Shown in pieces: positions 1-9,469 of a stretch of 64,000 bases of DNA. Where the stretch lies: NCBI RefSeq assembly GCF_037974265.1, contig NZ_CP150233.1, positions 992,001-1,056,000 on the forward strand. The letters run 5' to 3'. Position 1 is the stretch's first letter. Each line of letters opens with the position of its first letter. The DNA is from Paenibacillus sp. FSL R5-0623 (GTDB lineage: Bacteria; Bacillota; Bacilli; Paenibacillales; Paenibacillaceae). The notes below the pieces were generated by a model, which was not told the origin of the DNA, made no database searches, and saw only the letters and a list, made by a program, of their open reading frames with translations. A program made the position numbers and the translations under genes.

Positions 1-8
1 TCAATATT

Positions 9-14
9 CCTCCT
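9..14 (-). promoter_or_regulatory. Ribosome binding site of a leftward gene that starts just off the window
   Basis: On the minus strand the first bases read AGGAGG followed by an 8-nt spacer that reaches the window edge. A start codon would lie immediately outside. This implies a gene divergent from the LysR regulator at 180, the usual layout for a LysR regulator and its target. The target itself cannot be seen. Confidence 0.6.
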
Positions 15-179
15 GTCTGTTTAGCTAGATTTCACTACTGAGCCTCATTGTACAGACGGAGCAGATTCACGTAAAATGAACAAAAATGATTGTCAGTATC
101 ATTAAAAATAATAGATAAGCACTTTGCATGAATTGGATGATGCAGAATGCCGATATAACGATGAGCAGGTGATCAGGAT

Positions 180-1040
180 ATGGATGCAGGTGATTTGAAA
201 ATATTTCAGGCGGTTGCCCGCGAAGGTAGTATCAGTAAAGCTGCACTCGCACTCAATTATGTGCAGTCCAATGTAACCACACGAATTAAGCAGTTGGAGA
301 CTCAACTGCAAGTACCGCTATTTCATCGTTCCAATCGGGGGATGTCGCTCACACCAGCGGGCGAGAACCTGCTTGGGTATGCGGATAGAATATTGGAATT
401 ATTACATGAAGCAGAGCAGGCCACGCAAGTGGGTAACCCACCAGCTGGCATGCTTCGTCTGGGTGCCATAGAGACAGCAGCTTCTACTTTTCTGACGCCG
501 CTCTTGGCTGAATATACTTCATGCTACCCGGAAGTACAGCATTCGCTTGTCACGGGTGGGACCCATGAACTGAACCAGAAGGTCATTCAACATGAATTGC
601 ATGGTGCCTTAATATATGGCCCGATTGATCATCCTGAGCTGAACTACATGAAGATGTATGACGAGGAATTGGTGTTGATCGCTGAACCTGGAGTACATGA
701 GATGTACACGTTATTGTCCAGGCCGATGTTGTTTTTTGAGATCGGATGCACTCATCGCGATCAGGCGGAATCCTTTTTGAAAGATCAGGGTATCCACACG
801 CTTAACATCATGGAATATGGAACACTGGACACGATTCTGAATGGGGTATCTGCCGGGCTCGGCGTATCATTGCTACCACGTTCTTCGGTTACCAAAGCAG
901 AATTAAGAGGCGAGATCGCGGTGTTATCTTTGCCCGATCCTTATTGCCGGTTGGAAGTAGGATTTGTGTATCCCCGTGGTGAACATATATCTAGTGCGCT
1001 CAGCGCTTTGGTTGAGATTATTACAGTACCAGAACTATAA
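180..1040 (+). CDS. LysR-family transcriptional regulator
   Basis: The 286-residue protein is of normal LysR length. Residues 1-60 form the winged helix-turn-helix (LKIFQAVAREGSISKAA, then the VTTRIKQLE recognition region), and residues about 90-286 form the periplasmic-binding-like effector domain. It should bind DNA as an oligomer in the cytoplasm and respond to a small ligand that cannot be predicted. It is divergent from a gene off the left edge and lies 48 bp before a PLP enzyme on the same strand, so either neighbour could be its target. The ribosome binding site is weak. Family assignment is sure; function is not. Confidence 0.9.
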   Translation: MDAGDLKIFQAVAREGSISKAALALNYVQSNVTTRIKQLETQLQVPLFHRSNRGMSLTPAGENLLGYADRILELLHEAEQATQVGNPPAGMLRLGAIETAASTFLTPLLAEYTSCYPEVQHSLVTGGTHELNQKVIQHELHGALIYGPIDHPELNYMKMYDEELVLIAEPGVHEMYTLLSRPMLFFEIGCTHRDQAESFLKDQGIHTLNIMEYGTLDTILNGVSAGLGVSLLPRSSVTKAELRGEIAVLSLPDPYCRLEVGFVYPRGEHISSALSALVEIITVPEL

Positions 1041-1088
1041 GAGGTTGTTCATAAAGTCCGTTTATGAACAAACACTATAAAGGAGTGA

Positions 1089-2195
1089 ATGACTTTGGAG
1101 GATACTACGTTAACATTGGCTGATGCCTTTAATCAGGTAGATTTTATTGTGGGCGGTCATGGCAGTCGCCAAGTGAAGGTACTTCAGAACGTATTGGACC
1201 AGATTGATGGGGAGTTGTTCAGTGACCACTACGGCAACGGCCCCATTATTGAAGATTTTCAGCAACAGATGGCTGACGTTCTTGGGAAGGAATCCGCGGT
1301 ATTTTTCCCAAGTGGAACGATGGCGCAGCAGATTGCATTACGGATCTGGTGTGACCGCAAAGATGTAAAACGAGTAGCTTATCACCCTCTGTGTCATCTG
1401 GAAATCCATGAGGAAGACGGACTGAAAGAGTTGCATCAGATTGAATCAATTTTACTTGCGGACAAGGATCGTTTGATTCGTTTGGAAGATGTACAAGCGC
1501 TTGATCAGGACATTGCCTGTCTGCTGTTAGAACTGCCACAACGTGAGATTGGTGGGCAATTGCCAGCGTATGAAGAGTTGGAAGCGATCTCGGCCTATTG
1601 CCGTGAACGCGGGATTAAGCTGCATCTGGACGGGGCACGCCTGTTTGAGATCACTCCTTATTATGAGAAGACGCCTGCGGAGATTTGCAGTCTGTTTGAT
1701 ACGGTGTATGTTTCCTTTTACAAAGGCATTGGAGGTATTGCGGGGGCCATATTGGCGGGTGATCCGGATGTGATGCAAGAATCGAAAGTATGGAAACGTC
1801 GGCACGGCGGAGATCTGATTGGCCTGTATCCGTATATTCTGAGTTCTCAGTATTATTTCAATGAACGGATTGGCAAAATGGAGCTGTATTACGAGCAGGC
1901 TCAAGAACTCGCCTCCCTACTGAATGCGTGTCACGGAATACAAACCTTACCCGAGGTGCCGGTATCCAATATGTTCCATGTGCACTTTGCGCTCGCTGCG
2001 GCCGAAGTTGAACCAATTCTGGTGCAAATGGCTCAGCAGTATGGCATAGGAATGACTTCATATCTGAACAAAACAAGTGGAAACAGCTGTGCCTTTGAAC
2101 TGTCTACGGGTGATCGTTATGAGAAAGTTCCTCAGGACAAGCTGCGTGCAGCACTGGAATGGCTGGATCAAGAGTTGCGTAAACAGGTGAGATAA
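1089..2195 (+). CDS. Threonine-aldolase-like / beta-eliminating lyase family PLP enzyme
   Basis: This 368-residue fold-type I PLP enzyme resembles low-specificity threonine aldolases. Visible marks are FSDHYGNGP near the N terminus, FFPSGTMAQQIAL at the cofactor phosphate site, HLDGARLFE with the aspartate that contacts the PLP ring nitrogen, and SFYKGIGG with the likely Schiff-base lysine. The expected reaction is retro-aldol cleavage of beta-hydroxy amino acids to glycine and an aldehyde, but the exact substrate is unknown. AAAGGAG lies only 3 nt before the ATG at 1089. The in-frame TTG at 1095 has a better 9-nt spacing and may be the real start. Confidence 0.85.
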   Translation: MTLEDTTLTLADAFNQVDFIVGGHGSRQVKVLQNVLDQIDGELFSDHYGNGPIIEDFQQQMADVLGKESAVFFPSGTMAQQIALRIWCDRKDVKRVAYHPLCHLEIHEEDGLKELHQIESILLADKDRLIRLEDVQALDQDIACLLLELPQREIGGQLPAYEELEAISAYCRERGIKLHLDGARLFEITPYYEKTPAEICSLFDTVYVSFYKGIGGIAGAILAGDPDVMQESKVWKRRHGGDLIGLYPYILSSQYYFNERIGKMELYYEQAQELASLLNACHGIQTLPEVPVSNMFHVHFALAAAEVEPILVQMAQQYGIGMTSYLNKTSGNSCAFELSTGDRYEKVPQDKLRAALEWLDQELRKQVR

Positions 2196-2308
2196 GAAGT
2201 TGATTTTAATGCTCGACTCTTGTTTGGGTAAGGTGTTGCGCTTCAAGGAGAACTATTGAATTCACAACGGCTGGTCAGTGGGGAAAGGTACCTTAAGGGG
2301 GAGTTCAA

Positions 2309-2779
2309 ATGACGTCAATAGAATTGGAACCGATTCGTGATCTTTTGGTGAAGGCTTACGATACAACAATGGGAGAAGGGTGTACTCCTGAGAGGCAAGA
2401 GAGTATTGAGGATTTTGAGCAAAAGCATAATGTGAGACTGCCCGGAGCGTATCGTGCACTTTTGCTTGAATTCGGTGCATGTAACTTCGGCGACCCTGCC
2501 TTGTATTCGGTGAAAGAACTGAGCTGGGCTTATACTGATTTTTTGGAAGTATACCGTGAAGTTGAGAAAGAATACGAGCTGCCAGCTGACCTCCAGCCTT
2601 TCCCGATTGGTGGATTTGGTGAAGGAAGTACGGCTATACTGGATCAAAGTTCAGGAAAGATAATGATGTTGATTCACGATGCAGGGGAAACTCCTCTGCG
2701 GGAGATTGCTGTGGATTTTAATGAATTAATGACAATGCTGGCTGAGTCGGCAATCTGGGTTCAGGAACAAATGAATTAA
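2309..2779 (+). CDS. SMI1/KNR4 family protein
   Basis: The 156-residue protein has the SMI1/KNR4 (SUKH) signature: IEDFEQKHNVRLPGAYRALLLEFG at residues about 31-54, then the acidic core ending in the GGFGEGSTAILDQSSG turn. Family members often act as immunity proteins against contact-dependent or secreted toxins, but many are orphan housekeeping copies. No toxin gene is adjacent, so an orphan role is more likely. The start has an AAGGGGGAG ribosome binding site 5 nt upstream. Confidence 0.8.
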   Translation: MTSIELEPIRDLLVKAYDTTMGEGCTPERQESIEDFEQKHNVRLPGAYRALLLEFGACNFGDPALYSVKELSWAYTDFLEVYREVEKEYELPADLQPFPIGGFGEGSTAILDQSSGKIMMLIHDAGETPLREIAVDFNELMTMLAESAIWVQEQMN

Positions 2780-2795
2780 CAAGGTAGACGGAAGG

Positions 2796-3689
2796 ATGCG
2801 CAATCGGCTTATGGATATTCGAAAGTTAAGATACTTTATCACCGTGGCAGAAGAACTTCATTTCCACCGTGCAGCGGAAAAATTAAACATGACGCAACCA
2901 CCGCTGAGCCAGCAAATTCAGAATCTGGAGGAAGAGCTTGGCGTGAAGCTGTTGGAGCGCACGAGGAAAATGGTTCGTCTCACCCCGGCAGGTGCCGTAT
3001 TTCTGGAACAGGCAAGACTGATCATGGCCCAGCTCGAACGATCCATTCAGCTTACACAAAAGGCAGATCAGGGCATCTTCGGGCATATAACCATAGCCTT
3101 TGTGGATTCGGCTTCGGGGAGCATTATGGTGGATGTTCTTAGGAAATTTCGCGCTGCGTATCCGCAGATTGAATTGACGCTGCTTGAGATGACTTCGTCC
3201 CAACAATTGCAGGCACTGGAAGACGGACAGATCCATATTGGATTTTTGCGATATAAGGAAGATACTCGTCATGTCTCGTTCCGCCCCTGTCAGATGGAAA
3301 CGTTGATTGCCGTATTGCCAGATCATCACCCGTTGGCTTCTCAGACTCAAGTTTCAATTCGAGAACTGGCGGATGAAGATTTTATTTTATTCCCAAGGCA
3401 TCTGGGTTCTCCGTTCCATCGTCTCGTTTTGGATTACTGCAGGGAGCATGGCGTAGACCCTCGAATTACACAGGAAGCGATCCAGATGTATACGATTGTG
3501 AATCTCGTTGCGGCGGGCATGGGCATTTCTATTGTTCCTTCTTCGGTGGATGTGTTCCAGCGGAAGGGGATAGTCTTTCTTCCATTAGAAGAAAATCCGC
3601 CCTCCGTACCGTTGTACACGGCATGGCGGACGGATATGAATCAGGAAGTGGTATCACGTTTTATGAACTTTGTTGAGGGGGGAATATGA
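2796..3689 (+). CDS. LysR-family transcriptional regulator (BenM/CatM/AlsR-like)
   Basis: This 297-residue LysR protein has the HTH at residues 6-65 (LRYFITVAEELHFHRAAEKL, then QPPLSQQIQNLEEELG) and a full effector domain. The FHRAAEKLNMTQPPLS motif is typical of the AlsR/BenM branch. An in-frame ATG at 2811 (MDIRKLRYF) is the classical LysR N terminus and is an alternative start. The stop codon lies 1 bp from a dispersed repeat (3691-3910). The target is unknown. Confidence 0.9.
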   Translation: MRNRLMDIRKLRYFITVAEELHFHRAAEKLNMTQPPLSQQIQNLEEELGVKLLERTRKMVRLTPAGAVFLEQARLIMAQLERSIQLTQKADQGIFGHITIAFVDSASGSIMVDVLRKFRAAYPQIELTLLEMTSSQQLQALEDGQIHIGFLRYKEDTRHVSFRPCQMETLIAVLPDHHPLASQTQVSIRELADEDFILFPRHLGSPFHRLVLDYCREHGVDPRITQEAIQMYTIVNLVAAGMGISIVPSSVDVFQRKGIVFLPLEENPPSVPLYTAWRTDMNQEVVSRFMNFVEGGI

Positions 3690-3690
3690 G

Positions 3691-3910
3691 TTGCACTAAA
3701 GGTTATTTACACTTACACTGCGATGACAGAACAACCTTCCAATCGCTGTTATCCCCAGATTTTTTCGATCCCTTTTCTCAAGGGGAAAATCTGGTGATAA
3801 AGGCGAAGTGTATGCTTCCGAAGTAGCTTTCTTGCAGAAAGCTTTTAGCTCCGCTTTTTCAGGTTTTTTCTGTCCTCTCCGTTATCGTGTAAATGATTAG
3901 TTCAATTTAG
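3691..3910. repeat. Dispersed structured repeat, copy A
   Basis: First of five copies of a family also at 25445, 26741, 42386 and 60868. It opens TTGCACTAAAGGTTATTTACAC and closes GTGTAAATGATTAGTTCAA, so the ends are imperfect inverted repeats. The internal block CCAATCGCTGTTATCCCC is shared with copy C on the same strand and with copies B, D and E as the reverse complement. It fills the gap between a LysR gene and a convergent aldo/keto reductase gene. No open reading frame is visible. Confidence 0.8.
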
Positions 3911-3936
3911 AATGTTGTGAGTAGTAAAAAAAGAAA

Positions 3937-4926
3937 CTATCCCGTCTTGCTTGGATAACGCTCAATCCATGGATTCAATATTTCATCAATACGAGTCATG
4001 ATCGCAGGGTCCAGTTTCACACCGGAGGCTTTTACATTTTCCAATACCTGCTCCGGCCGGGATGCACCGATTATGACGGAACTGACATACGTATGCTGAA
4101 GAACCCATGCAACAGCGAGTTGAGGAAGAGTTAGACCAATCTCTTTAGCGAGTGGAACAAGTTGTTGCACAGCGGTAAGAACATCTTCACGTAACCACTG
4201 ACCAGCCAGTTTATTGAAAAAGGGTGCTCCTGCCTCAGCAGCTGCGCGTGATCCGGTGGGCAATGCTTCGTTAGGCGCATACTTGCCTGATAGTATGCCC
4301 TGAGCCAGAGGTGACCATGTAATCTGTCCAAGTCCTGCTTGGTCGCTTGCAGGTATCACTTCTTGCTCAATCACGCGCCATAACATTGAATATTGGGGCT
4401 GACTTGCAATGAAGGGGACATGAAGTTCCCGCGCCAAAGCGGCTCCTCGTGCAATCTGATCTGCGTTCCATTCACTTACACCAATGTAGTGAACTTTGCC
4501 CTGACGCACCAAATCGGAGAATGCCAGAAACGTCTCTTCCAGCGGAGTATTGTAATCATAACGGTGAGCGTAATAGACATCAATATAATCCGTCTGTAAC
4601 CGTTGTAATGAACCATTGCAGGCTTCCATGATGTGTTTACGTGAAAGTCCGCGGTCATTATGACCTGTGCCGGTTGGGTGACAGACTTTGGTGCATAGTT
4701 CAATACTTTCTCTTCGTATATCCTTAAGTGCCTGTCCCAGTACGGATTCTGCCTTGGTATTGGAGTACACATCTGCGGTATCAAATGTGGTAATACCTGC
4801 CTCCAATGCGGCTTGAACACAAGCTTCTGCTATTCCATCCTCGACTTGCGCTCCATGCGTAATCCAGTTGCCGAGTGAAATCTCACTGACGGTTAATCCA
4901 CTGTTTCCTAATTTGCGATATTCCAT
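3937..4926 (-). CDS. Aldo/keto reductase (Kv-beta / YhdN-like)
   Basis: This 329-residue TIM-barrel oxidoreductase retains the complete catalytic tetrad: Asp49 and Tyr54 in FDTADVY, Lys80 in CTKV and His121 in YYAHRYD. The C-terminal VIIGASRPEQV segment is the NADPH 2'-phosphate/adenine site. It should reduce aldehydes or ketones with NADPH in the cytoplasm. It is 105 bp downstream of the PocR-AraC regulator on the same strand and could share its transcript, but a tie to glycerol metabolism is only inference. Confidence 0.9.
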   Translation of the reverse strand: MEYRKLGNSGLTVSEISLGNWITHGAQVEDGIAEACVQAALEAGITTFDTADVYSNTKAESVLGQALKDIRRESIELCTKVCHPTGTGHNDRGLSRKHIMEACNGSLQRLQTDYIDVYYAHRYDYNTPLEETFLAFSDLVRQGKVHYIGVSEWNADQIARGAALARELHVPFIASQPQYSMLWRVIEQEVIPASDQAGLGQITWSPLAQGILSGKYAPNEALPTGSRAAAEAGAPFFNKLAGQWLREDVLTAVQQLVPLAKEIGLTLPQLAVAWVLQHTYVSSVIIGASRPEQVLENVKASGVKLDPAIMTRIDEILNPWIERYPSKTG

Positions 4927-5031
4927 TCATGTCGCCTCCCTAAGTCATCTGGACTCCATTGTAGCAATGGCAGATTAATAGGTGAAATATCTTTTAACCT
5001 CATCTTTGATACGAAAAAAGTATCAGTGAAT

Positions 5032-6066
5032 CTACATTTTCTCCTGGATGTATTTGCGATAGAGAGCAGGCGTAATTTCCTCAAACTTTTTGAATATTTT
5101 GATAAAATATCCCGATTCATTAAATCCCAGCTCATCACTGATCTGTGAGACAGGCATGTCGGTGACCTCCAGCAATTGTTTGGCCCACTTAATCTTGAGT
5201 TTTGCCAGGTAGGTGGTAAAGTTCTCGCCCGTTTCCTTGGCAAACAGCCTGCTGAAATAACTCGGACTCAGGTGGCATAGATCGGCCATTTGTTTGAGTG
5301 AAACTTGTTCACTCTTGTGACTGTGAATGTATTCAAAAGCAGGCTGAAGTACCGGGCTGGAGCTTTCCGCATCACTTGGGCTGTTTTTGAGATAGGCATC
5401 TGCGATCGCATTGGTCATCTCTTTTTTGATCGACTCGATATTACGAATGGAGTACCCGGGCAGAATGGTGGAGAGGTTTAGAGTCTCCTGATTACCTGAA
5501 GCTTTCTCGAACATTTCAACTAACAGATTTTTGTTGAGTGCTTCTTCCACAATGTAGTTGCAGAGCAGGGATAACATGTTGGAGATTTTCACAATCTCTT
5601 CATAGGTCATCACAGGCAGCTGGGCGTATTCGTCCTTTAATTCCTCCAGCTTGGCTGCATGCATGGGTACGTTTTTGGACGTGACAATTTGCTCCAACTC
5701 GCTACCCTTTTCCGGATCGGCAAGTTTCACTTGTCCTGCCAAGACAGCGCCGATATATTTGCCATCAATCGTAATTGGAATCGCGATATCAATGATATTG
5801 AAATGGCATAGATATACATAGGGCTCATTCAACCGAACGGCTTCCAGACCGCCACGTGAATCACATTTTTGACAGTAGGGTAGAAGCTCGGGGTCTTTAC
5901 GCACATTCTGGCAGAAAGCCTGACAGCTGCTGTGGCTGGTTATGGGAATGCCTTTATAATCAACGGTGAGGATCGCCAGTTTGGTTACTGTTGCGAGAGA
6001 ATCTTGTAGACGCTTCCATTTATTAAGATCCAGGATTTTATTGATATGCAGATATTCTTTAATCAT
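5032..6066 (-). CDS. PocR-domain AraC-family regulator, probable regulator of the glycerol/DHA genes
   Basis: Residues 10-180 match the PocR sensor domain, with a cysteine-rich stretch including CQAFCQNVR and YCQKCDSRGG. Residues about 240-344 form the two-helix-turn-helix AraC domain (LKQMADLCHLSPSYFSRLF, then ISDELGFNESGYFIKIFKK). PocR sensors are known from propanediol and glycerol/dihydroxyacetone pathways. The gene is divergent from gldA and dhaKL across a 305-bp gap, so it very likely controls them in response to glycerol, DHA or a related diol. The family is certain; the ligand is inferred. Confidence 0.9.
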   Translation of the reverse strand: MIKEYLHINKILDLNKWKRLQDSLATVTKLAILTVDYKGIPITSHSSCQAFCQNVRKDPELLPYCQKCDSRGGLEAVRLNEPYVYLCHFNIIDIAIPITIDGKYIGAVLAGQVKLADPEKGSELEQIVTSKNVPMHAAKLEELKDEYAQLPVMTYEEIVKISNMLSLLCNYIVEEALNKNLLVEMFEKASGNQETLNLSTILPGYSIRNIESIKKEMTNAIADAYLKNSPSDAESSSPVLQPAFEYIHSHKSEQVSLKQMADLCHLSPSYFSRLFAKETGENFTTYLAKLKIKWAKQLLEVTDMPVSQISDELGFNESGYFIKIFKKFEEITPALYRKYIQEKM

Positions 6067-6371
6067 TGGATGAGACCTCCATAGCTAACCTGATTCATAA
6101 TTTAGGCCGTTAAAAGTTAGCAAGTTGTACATATTAAGATGTAATGATGACGGGTAATGTATTATGGGAGGTCAAAATTGAACCATCTCATGACAATAAC
6201 ATACCATGATTGCACTAAAAAGCAAAAAATTACGATTGTAAATTATAATAATTTGTTATCAAAGTCCACTGTAAACCAGCTGCTCATGCGTTATATTAAG
6301 GTCAATTGCAAGAAATTAAAATTTAATGTATCTACTACACCATTCCATATCCTTAGGAGGCATATAATAAT
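6067..6371. other. Divergent regulatory gap between the PocR regulator and gldA
   Basis: This AT-rich 305-bp gap should hold the promoters of both divergent units. The gldA ribosome binding site AGGAGG is at 6354-6359. An ORF (TTG at 6178 after GGGAGGT, stop 6375) runs through it and overlaps gldA by ATGA. Its composition looks non-coding and it is treated only as a possible leader ORF. No clear operator repeat was identified. Confidence 0.5.
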
Positions 6372-7514
6372 ATGAGAAAAGCATTTATCAGCCCAACCAA
6401 ATATGTACAAGGCGAAGACGAATTGTTGAACCTGGGGTACTTTGTTAAATCCTTCGGAGAATCTGCCCTGCTGATTGCACATCCGGATGATGTACAGCGT
6501 GTCAAAGCAAAGCTTGATGCAACAGCTGAGAAATTCAATATTACATTTGTTGAAAGCGGTTTTAAAGGGGAATGTTCCCGTGAGGAAGTTGCTCGTCTGC
6601 AAGCGATCGCGAAGGAAAAAGGATGTGACTCTACCATCGGTCTTGGTGGCGGTAAAGCCATTGATGCAGCTAAATGTGTAGCAGAAGGCGAAGCACTGAT
6701 CATCTGCCCAACGATTGCGGCAACAGACGCACCGACAAGTCACTCCGCTGTGTTGTACACACCGGATGGTTCTTTTGATGACTATGCTTACTTCAAACAA
6801 AGCCCGAGTGTGGTTCTTGTCGATACAACGGTAATCGCCAATGCACCAACACGTTTCCTCGTATCCGGTATGGGAGATGCGCTCTCTACATACTTCGAAG
6901 CAAGAGCAACAGCGAAATCCTATTCCCGTGTAAACGCAAGTCTGCCAATGGGTTCCCGTGAAGGATACACACCATCAGCAGTAGGTACCAATGCGGCACT
7001 TGCACTGGCAAAACTGTGTTATGAAATGCTGCTGACTGACGGTGCAAAAGCGAAAGTGGCGAGTGACAGCAACGTCGTGACACAAGCGCTGGAAAATATC
7101 ATTGAAACGAACATTCTCTTGTCTGGTCTTGGATTCGAAAGTGGCGGTCTGGCTGCGGCACATGCGATCCACAACGGTTTGACTGTTCTGGAGGGTACAC
7201 ATCATTTCTTCCACGGTGAAAAAGTATCCTTCGGTACGATTGCACAACTCGTGCTTGAAAATGCACCAACCGAAGAGCTGCATGAAGTCATGGACTTCTG
7301 TCTCGAAGTGGGACTGCCGATCAGCTTGGCGGATATCGGTGTAGATACGATTAGTCAGGAAGAGTTGTTAAAAGTGGCAGAGATCGCTTGTATTCCGGAA
7401 GAATCCATTCACGCTATGCCGTTCCCAATCACTGTTCCTGAAGTGGCTGCTGCCATTGCAGCGGCTGACCGCATGGGCCGTGAGTACAAAGCAGCACGCC
7501 GGGAGGCCAAATAA
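6372..7514 (+). CDS. gldA: Glycerol dehydrogenase (NAD+)
   Basis: The 380-residue protein belongs to the iron/zinc alcohol dehydrogenase group. It oxidises glycerol to dihydroxyacetone with NAD+. The nucleotide-binding GLGGGKAIDAAK lies at residues 90-101. Metal ligands are Asp169 in GMGDALS, His264 in AAHAIHNG and His281 in HHFFHGEK, matching the three metal ligands of known GldA enzymes. It is followed with a 1-base overlap (TAATG) by the dihydroxyacetone kinase, so the two steps are co-expressed. Confidence 0.95.
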   Translation: MRKAFISPTKYVQGEDELLNLGYFVKSFGESALLIAHPDDVQRVKAKLDATAEKFNITFVESGFKGECSREEVARLQAIAKEKGCDSTIGLGGGKAIDAAKCVAEGEALIICPTIAATDAPTSHSAVLYTPDGSFDDYAYFKQSPSVVLVDTTVIANAPTRFLVSGMGDALSTYFEARATAKSYSRVNASLPMGSREGYTPSAVGTNAALALAKLCYEMLLTDGAKAKVASDSNVVTQALENIIETNILLSGLGFESGGLAAAHAIHNGLTVLEGTHHFFHGEKVSFGTIAQLVLENAPTEELHEVMDFCLEVGLPISLADIGVDTISQEELLKVAEIACIPEESIHAMPFPITVPEVAAAIAAADRMGREYKAARREAK

Positions 7515-9283
7515 TGAAGAAAATTATTAACCAAGCTGAACATGTTGTTATGGAAATGTGTAACGGGATTGCGCTTGCACACCCGGAGCTTGAATTTCTG
7601 AAAAAATATAAAGTCATCAAACGCAGAGAGATCCAGGCGGATAAAGTCAGCCTGATCAGTGGTGGCGGCAGTGGACATGAACCGGCTCACGCTGGTTATG
7701 TAGGGAAAGGCATGCTTGATGCAGCGGTATGTGGAGATGTATTCGCATCTCCTTCCCAAATCCAGGTGTATCAAGCGATCAAGGCAACAGCCAGCAACAA
7801 GGGTACACTTCTGATCATCAAGAACTACAGCGGCGACATGATGAACTTCAAAAATGCAGCGCATCTGGCTGAAGAAGATGGCATCGACGTACAGTATGTG
7901 CGTGTTGAGGATGACATTGCTGTACAAGACAGCTTGTATACCGTTGGACGTCGCGGCGTTGCCGGTACCGTACTGGTTCACAAAATTGCCGGAGCAGCAG
8001 CGGAGGAAGGCCGCAGTCTGGCAGATGTGAAATCCGTTGCCGAGAAAGCAGCTCAGAACGTGCGCAGTATTGGTTTTGGATTCACATCTTGTACCGTGCC
8101 AGCTAAAGGCACGCCTACATTCGAAATTGCTGAAGATGAGATGGAATTCGGCGTAGGGATTCATGGTGAGCCAGGCATTCGCCGGGAGAAAATCGTATCG
8201 GCTGATGAATTGGCAGGACGTATGGTCGAAGCATTGCTTGCCGATATGAAGCTGGATACTGATGCTTCTGCTGAGATTGCGGTGCTCGTGAATGGTTTTG
8301 GTGCAACACCACTGCAAGAACTGTACCTGCTCAACAATTCCGTGCAGCGTGAGCTTGCTGGACATGCAGGTCTGAAGGTCGCTACTACGTTTGTAGGCAA
8401 CTACATGACAAGTATCGATATGGCGGGTGCATCGGTTACGATCCTGAAACTGGATGAGGAACTAAAAACGCTGTTGTTCAAGGAAAGTGATACACCTGCA
8501 TTTAAAGTATCCGGCCCTCCAGCAGCACAAGTGGCGTATTCCGAAGCGCTGGAAGCTGTTGTTGGTGAAGACGCTCCCGTATCTTACGAAGTGGAGACGG
8601 ATGCATCAGCTGCTGTCATCCAAGGCAATCAATTTTCACTGGACAATGTCGTCTATCTGATCGATAAAATGGGTGAGATTATCATCAAGAACGAGGTACC
8701 GTTCTGTGAACTGGATTCCCATGCCGGTGATGGCGATTTCGGTATGAGTGTGGCAAAAGGCTTCCGCCAGTTGAAACGCGAATGGAATCACATCATCAAC
8801 GAAGATAAAAAAGACATCGGATCGTTCCTTGATGCATGTTCCTTGGTCATCATGGAATATTGTGGCGGCGCATCCGGCCCGATCTGGGGTTCGGCATTCC
8901 GTGCGGCTGGCAAAGCTGTAGGGGATAAACAGCAATTAAACGTTGCTGAATTTGCTGAGATGATCCATGCAGCTGTGCAAGGGATTCAGTCTACTGGAGA
9001 GCGTTCCTTCGGACGTGGTGCCGTTGTGGGTGACAAAACCTTGATCGATGCACTCGTTCCGTGTGCCGATTCCTGGACACAAAGTGCGGAGTCTGGCGAT
9101 GACTTCAAAACCGCATTTGCCAAAGGTGCAGCAGCAGCCGTTGAAGGTGCCAAGAAAACCGAAGACATCGTGGCACGTATGGGACGTGCAGGTGCCGTCG
9201 GCGATCGTAGTCTGGGCTACCCGGATGCTGGCGCGTATGCGCTGGGTGTTATTTTCACAGAATTATCTGAGTCGATGAAGTAA
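7514..9283 (+). CDS. Dihydroxyacetone kinase, single-chain DhaK-DhaL fusion
   Basis: This 589-residue protein joins a DhaK substrate domain (residues 1-330) and a DhaL nucleotide domain (about 375-589). DhaK shows GGGSGHEPAHAGYVG and GVGIHGEPG, whose His216 should bind DHA covalently as a hemiaminal. DhaL shows the magnesium-binding HAGDGDFGMS and later GRAGAVGDRSLGYPDAGA. Fused chains of this kind normally use ATP rather than the phosphotransferase system, and no DhaM-type gene is nearby. It makes dihydroxyacetone phosphate from the GldA product and feeds glycolysis. Confidence 0.95.
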   Translation: MKKIINQAEHVVMEMCNGIALAHPELEFLKKYKVIKRREIQADKVSLISGGGSGHEPAHAGYVGKGMLDAAVCGDVFASPSQIQVYQAIKATASNKGTLLIIKNYSGDMMNFKNAAHLAEEDGIDVQYVRVEDDIAVQDSLYTVGRRGVAGTVLVHKIAGAAAEEGRSLADVKSVAEKAAQNVRSIGFGFTSCTVPAKGTPTFEIAEDEMEFGVGIHGEPGIRREKIVSADELAGRMVEALLADMKLDTDASAEIAVLVNGFGATPLQELYLLNNSVQRELAGHAGLKVATTFVGNYMTSIDMAGASVTILKLDEELKTLLFKESDTPAFKVSGPPAAQVAYSEALEAVVGEDAPVSYEVETDASAAVIQGNQFSLDNVVYLIDKMGEIIIKNEVPFCELDSHAGDGDFGMSVAKGFRQLKREWNHIINEDKKDIGSFLDACSLVIMEYCGGASGPIWGSAFRAAGKAVGDKQQLNVAEFAEMIHAAVQGIQSTGERSFGRGAVVGDKTLIDALVPCADSWTQSAESGDDFKTAFAKGAAAAVEGAKKTEDIVARMGRAGAVGDRSLGYPDAGAYALGVIFTELSESMK

Positions 9284-9347
9284 GAATATTGGTGGAAATT
9301 TAGATCATTTCGATGAGAAATATAAATGTATAAAGAGTTCTTACCGC

Positions 9348-9381
9348 AAAAGAAGTATCACACAGTGATGCTTCTTTTTTT
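9348..9381 (+). terminator. Intrinsic terminator of gldA-dhaKL
   Basis: GAAGTATCAC and GTGATGCTTC pair as a 10-bp stem with one G-U pair around ACA, followed by seven T residues. Confidence 0.9.
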
Positions 9382-9469
9382 GTATTGAAATGTCGATTTT
9401 TATGCATATAAATACATACAATGGAATATTTGGTTCATAATTTCGCCATGAATTTAAATAATTAGGTTG

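Noticed and set aside
87..101. Fur-like site TGATTGTCAGTATCA before the first LysR gene.
   Set aside because: Only five of seven arm positions pair and it lacks the GATAAT core; no iron-related gene is visible beside it.
7409..8365. 318-codon frame on the minus strand.
   Set aside because: It lies opposite the strongly conserved gldA end and DhaK domain and resembles no family; it is a mirror of their codon pattern.
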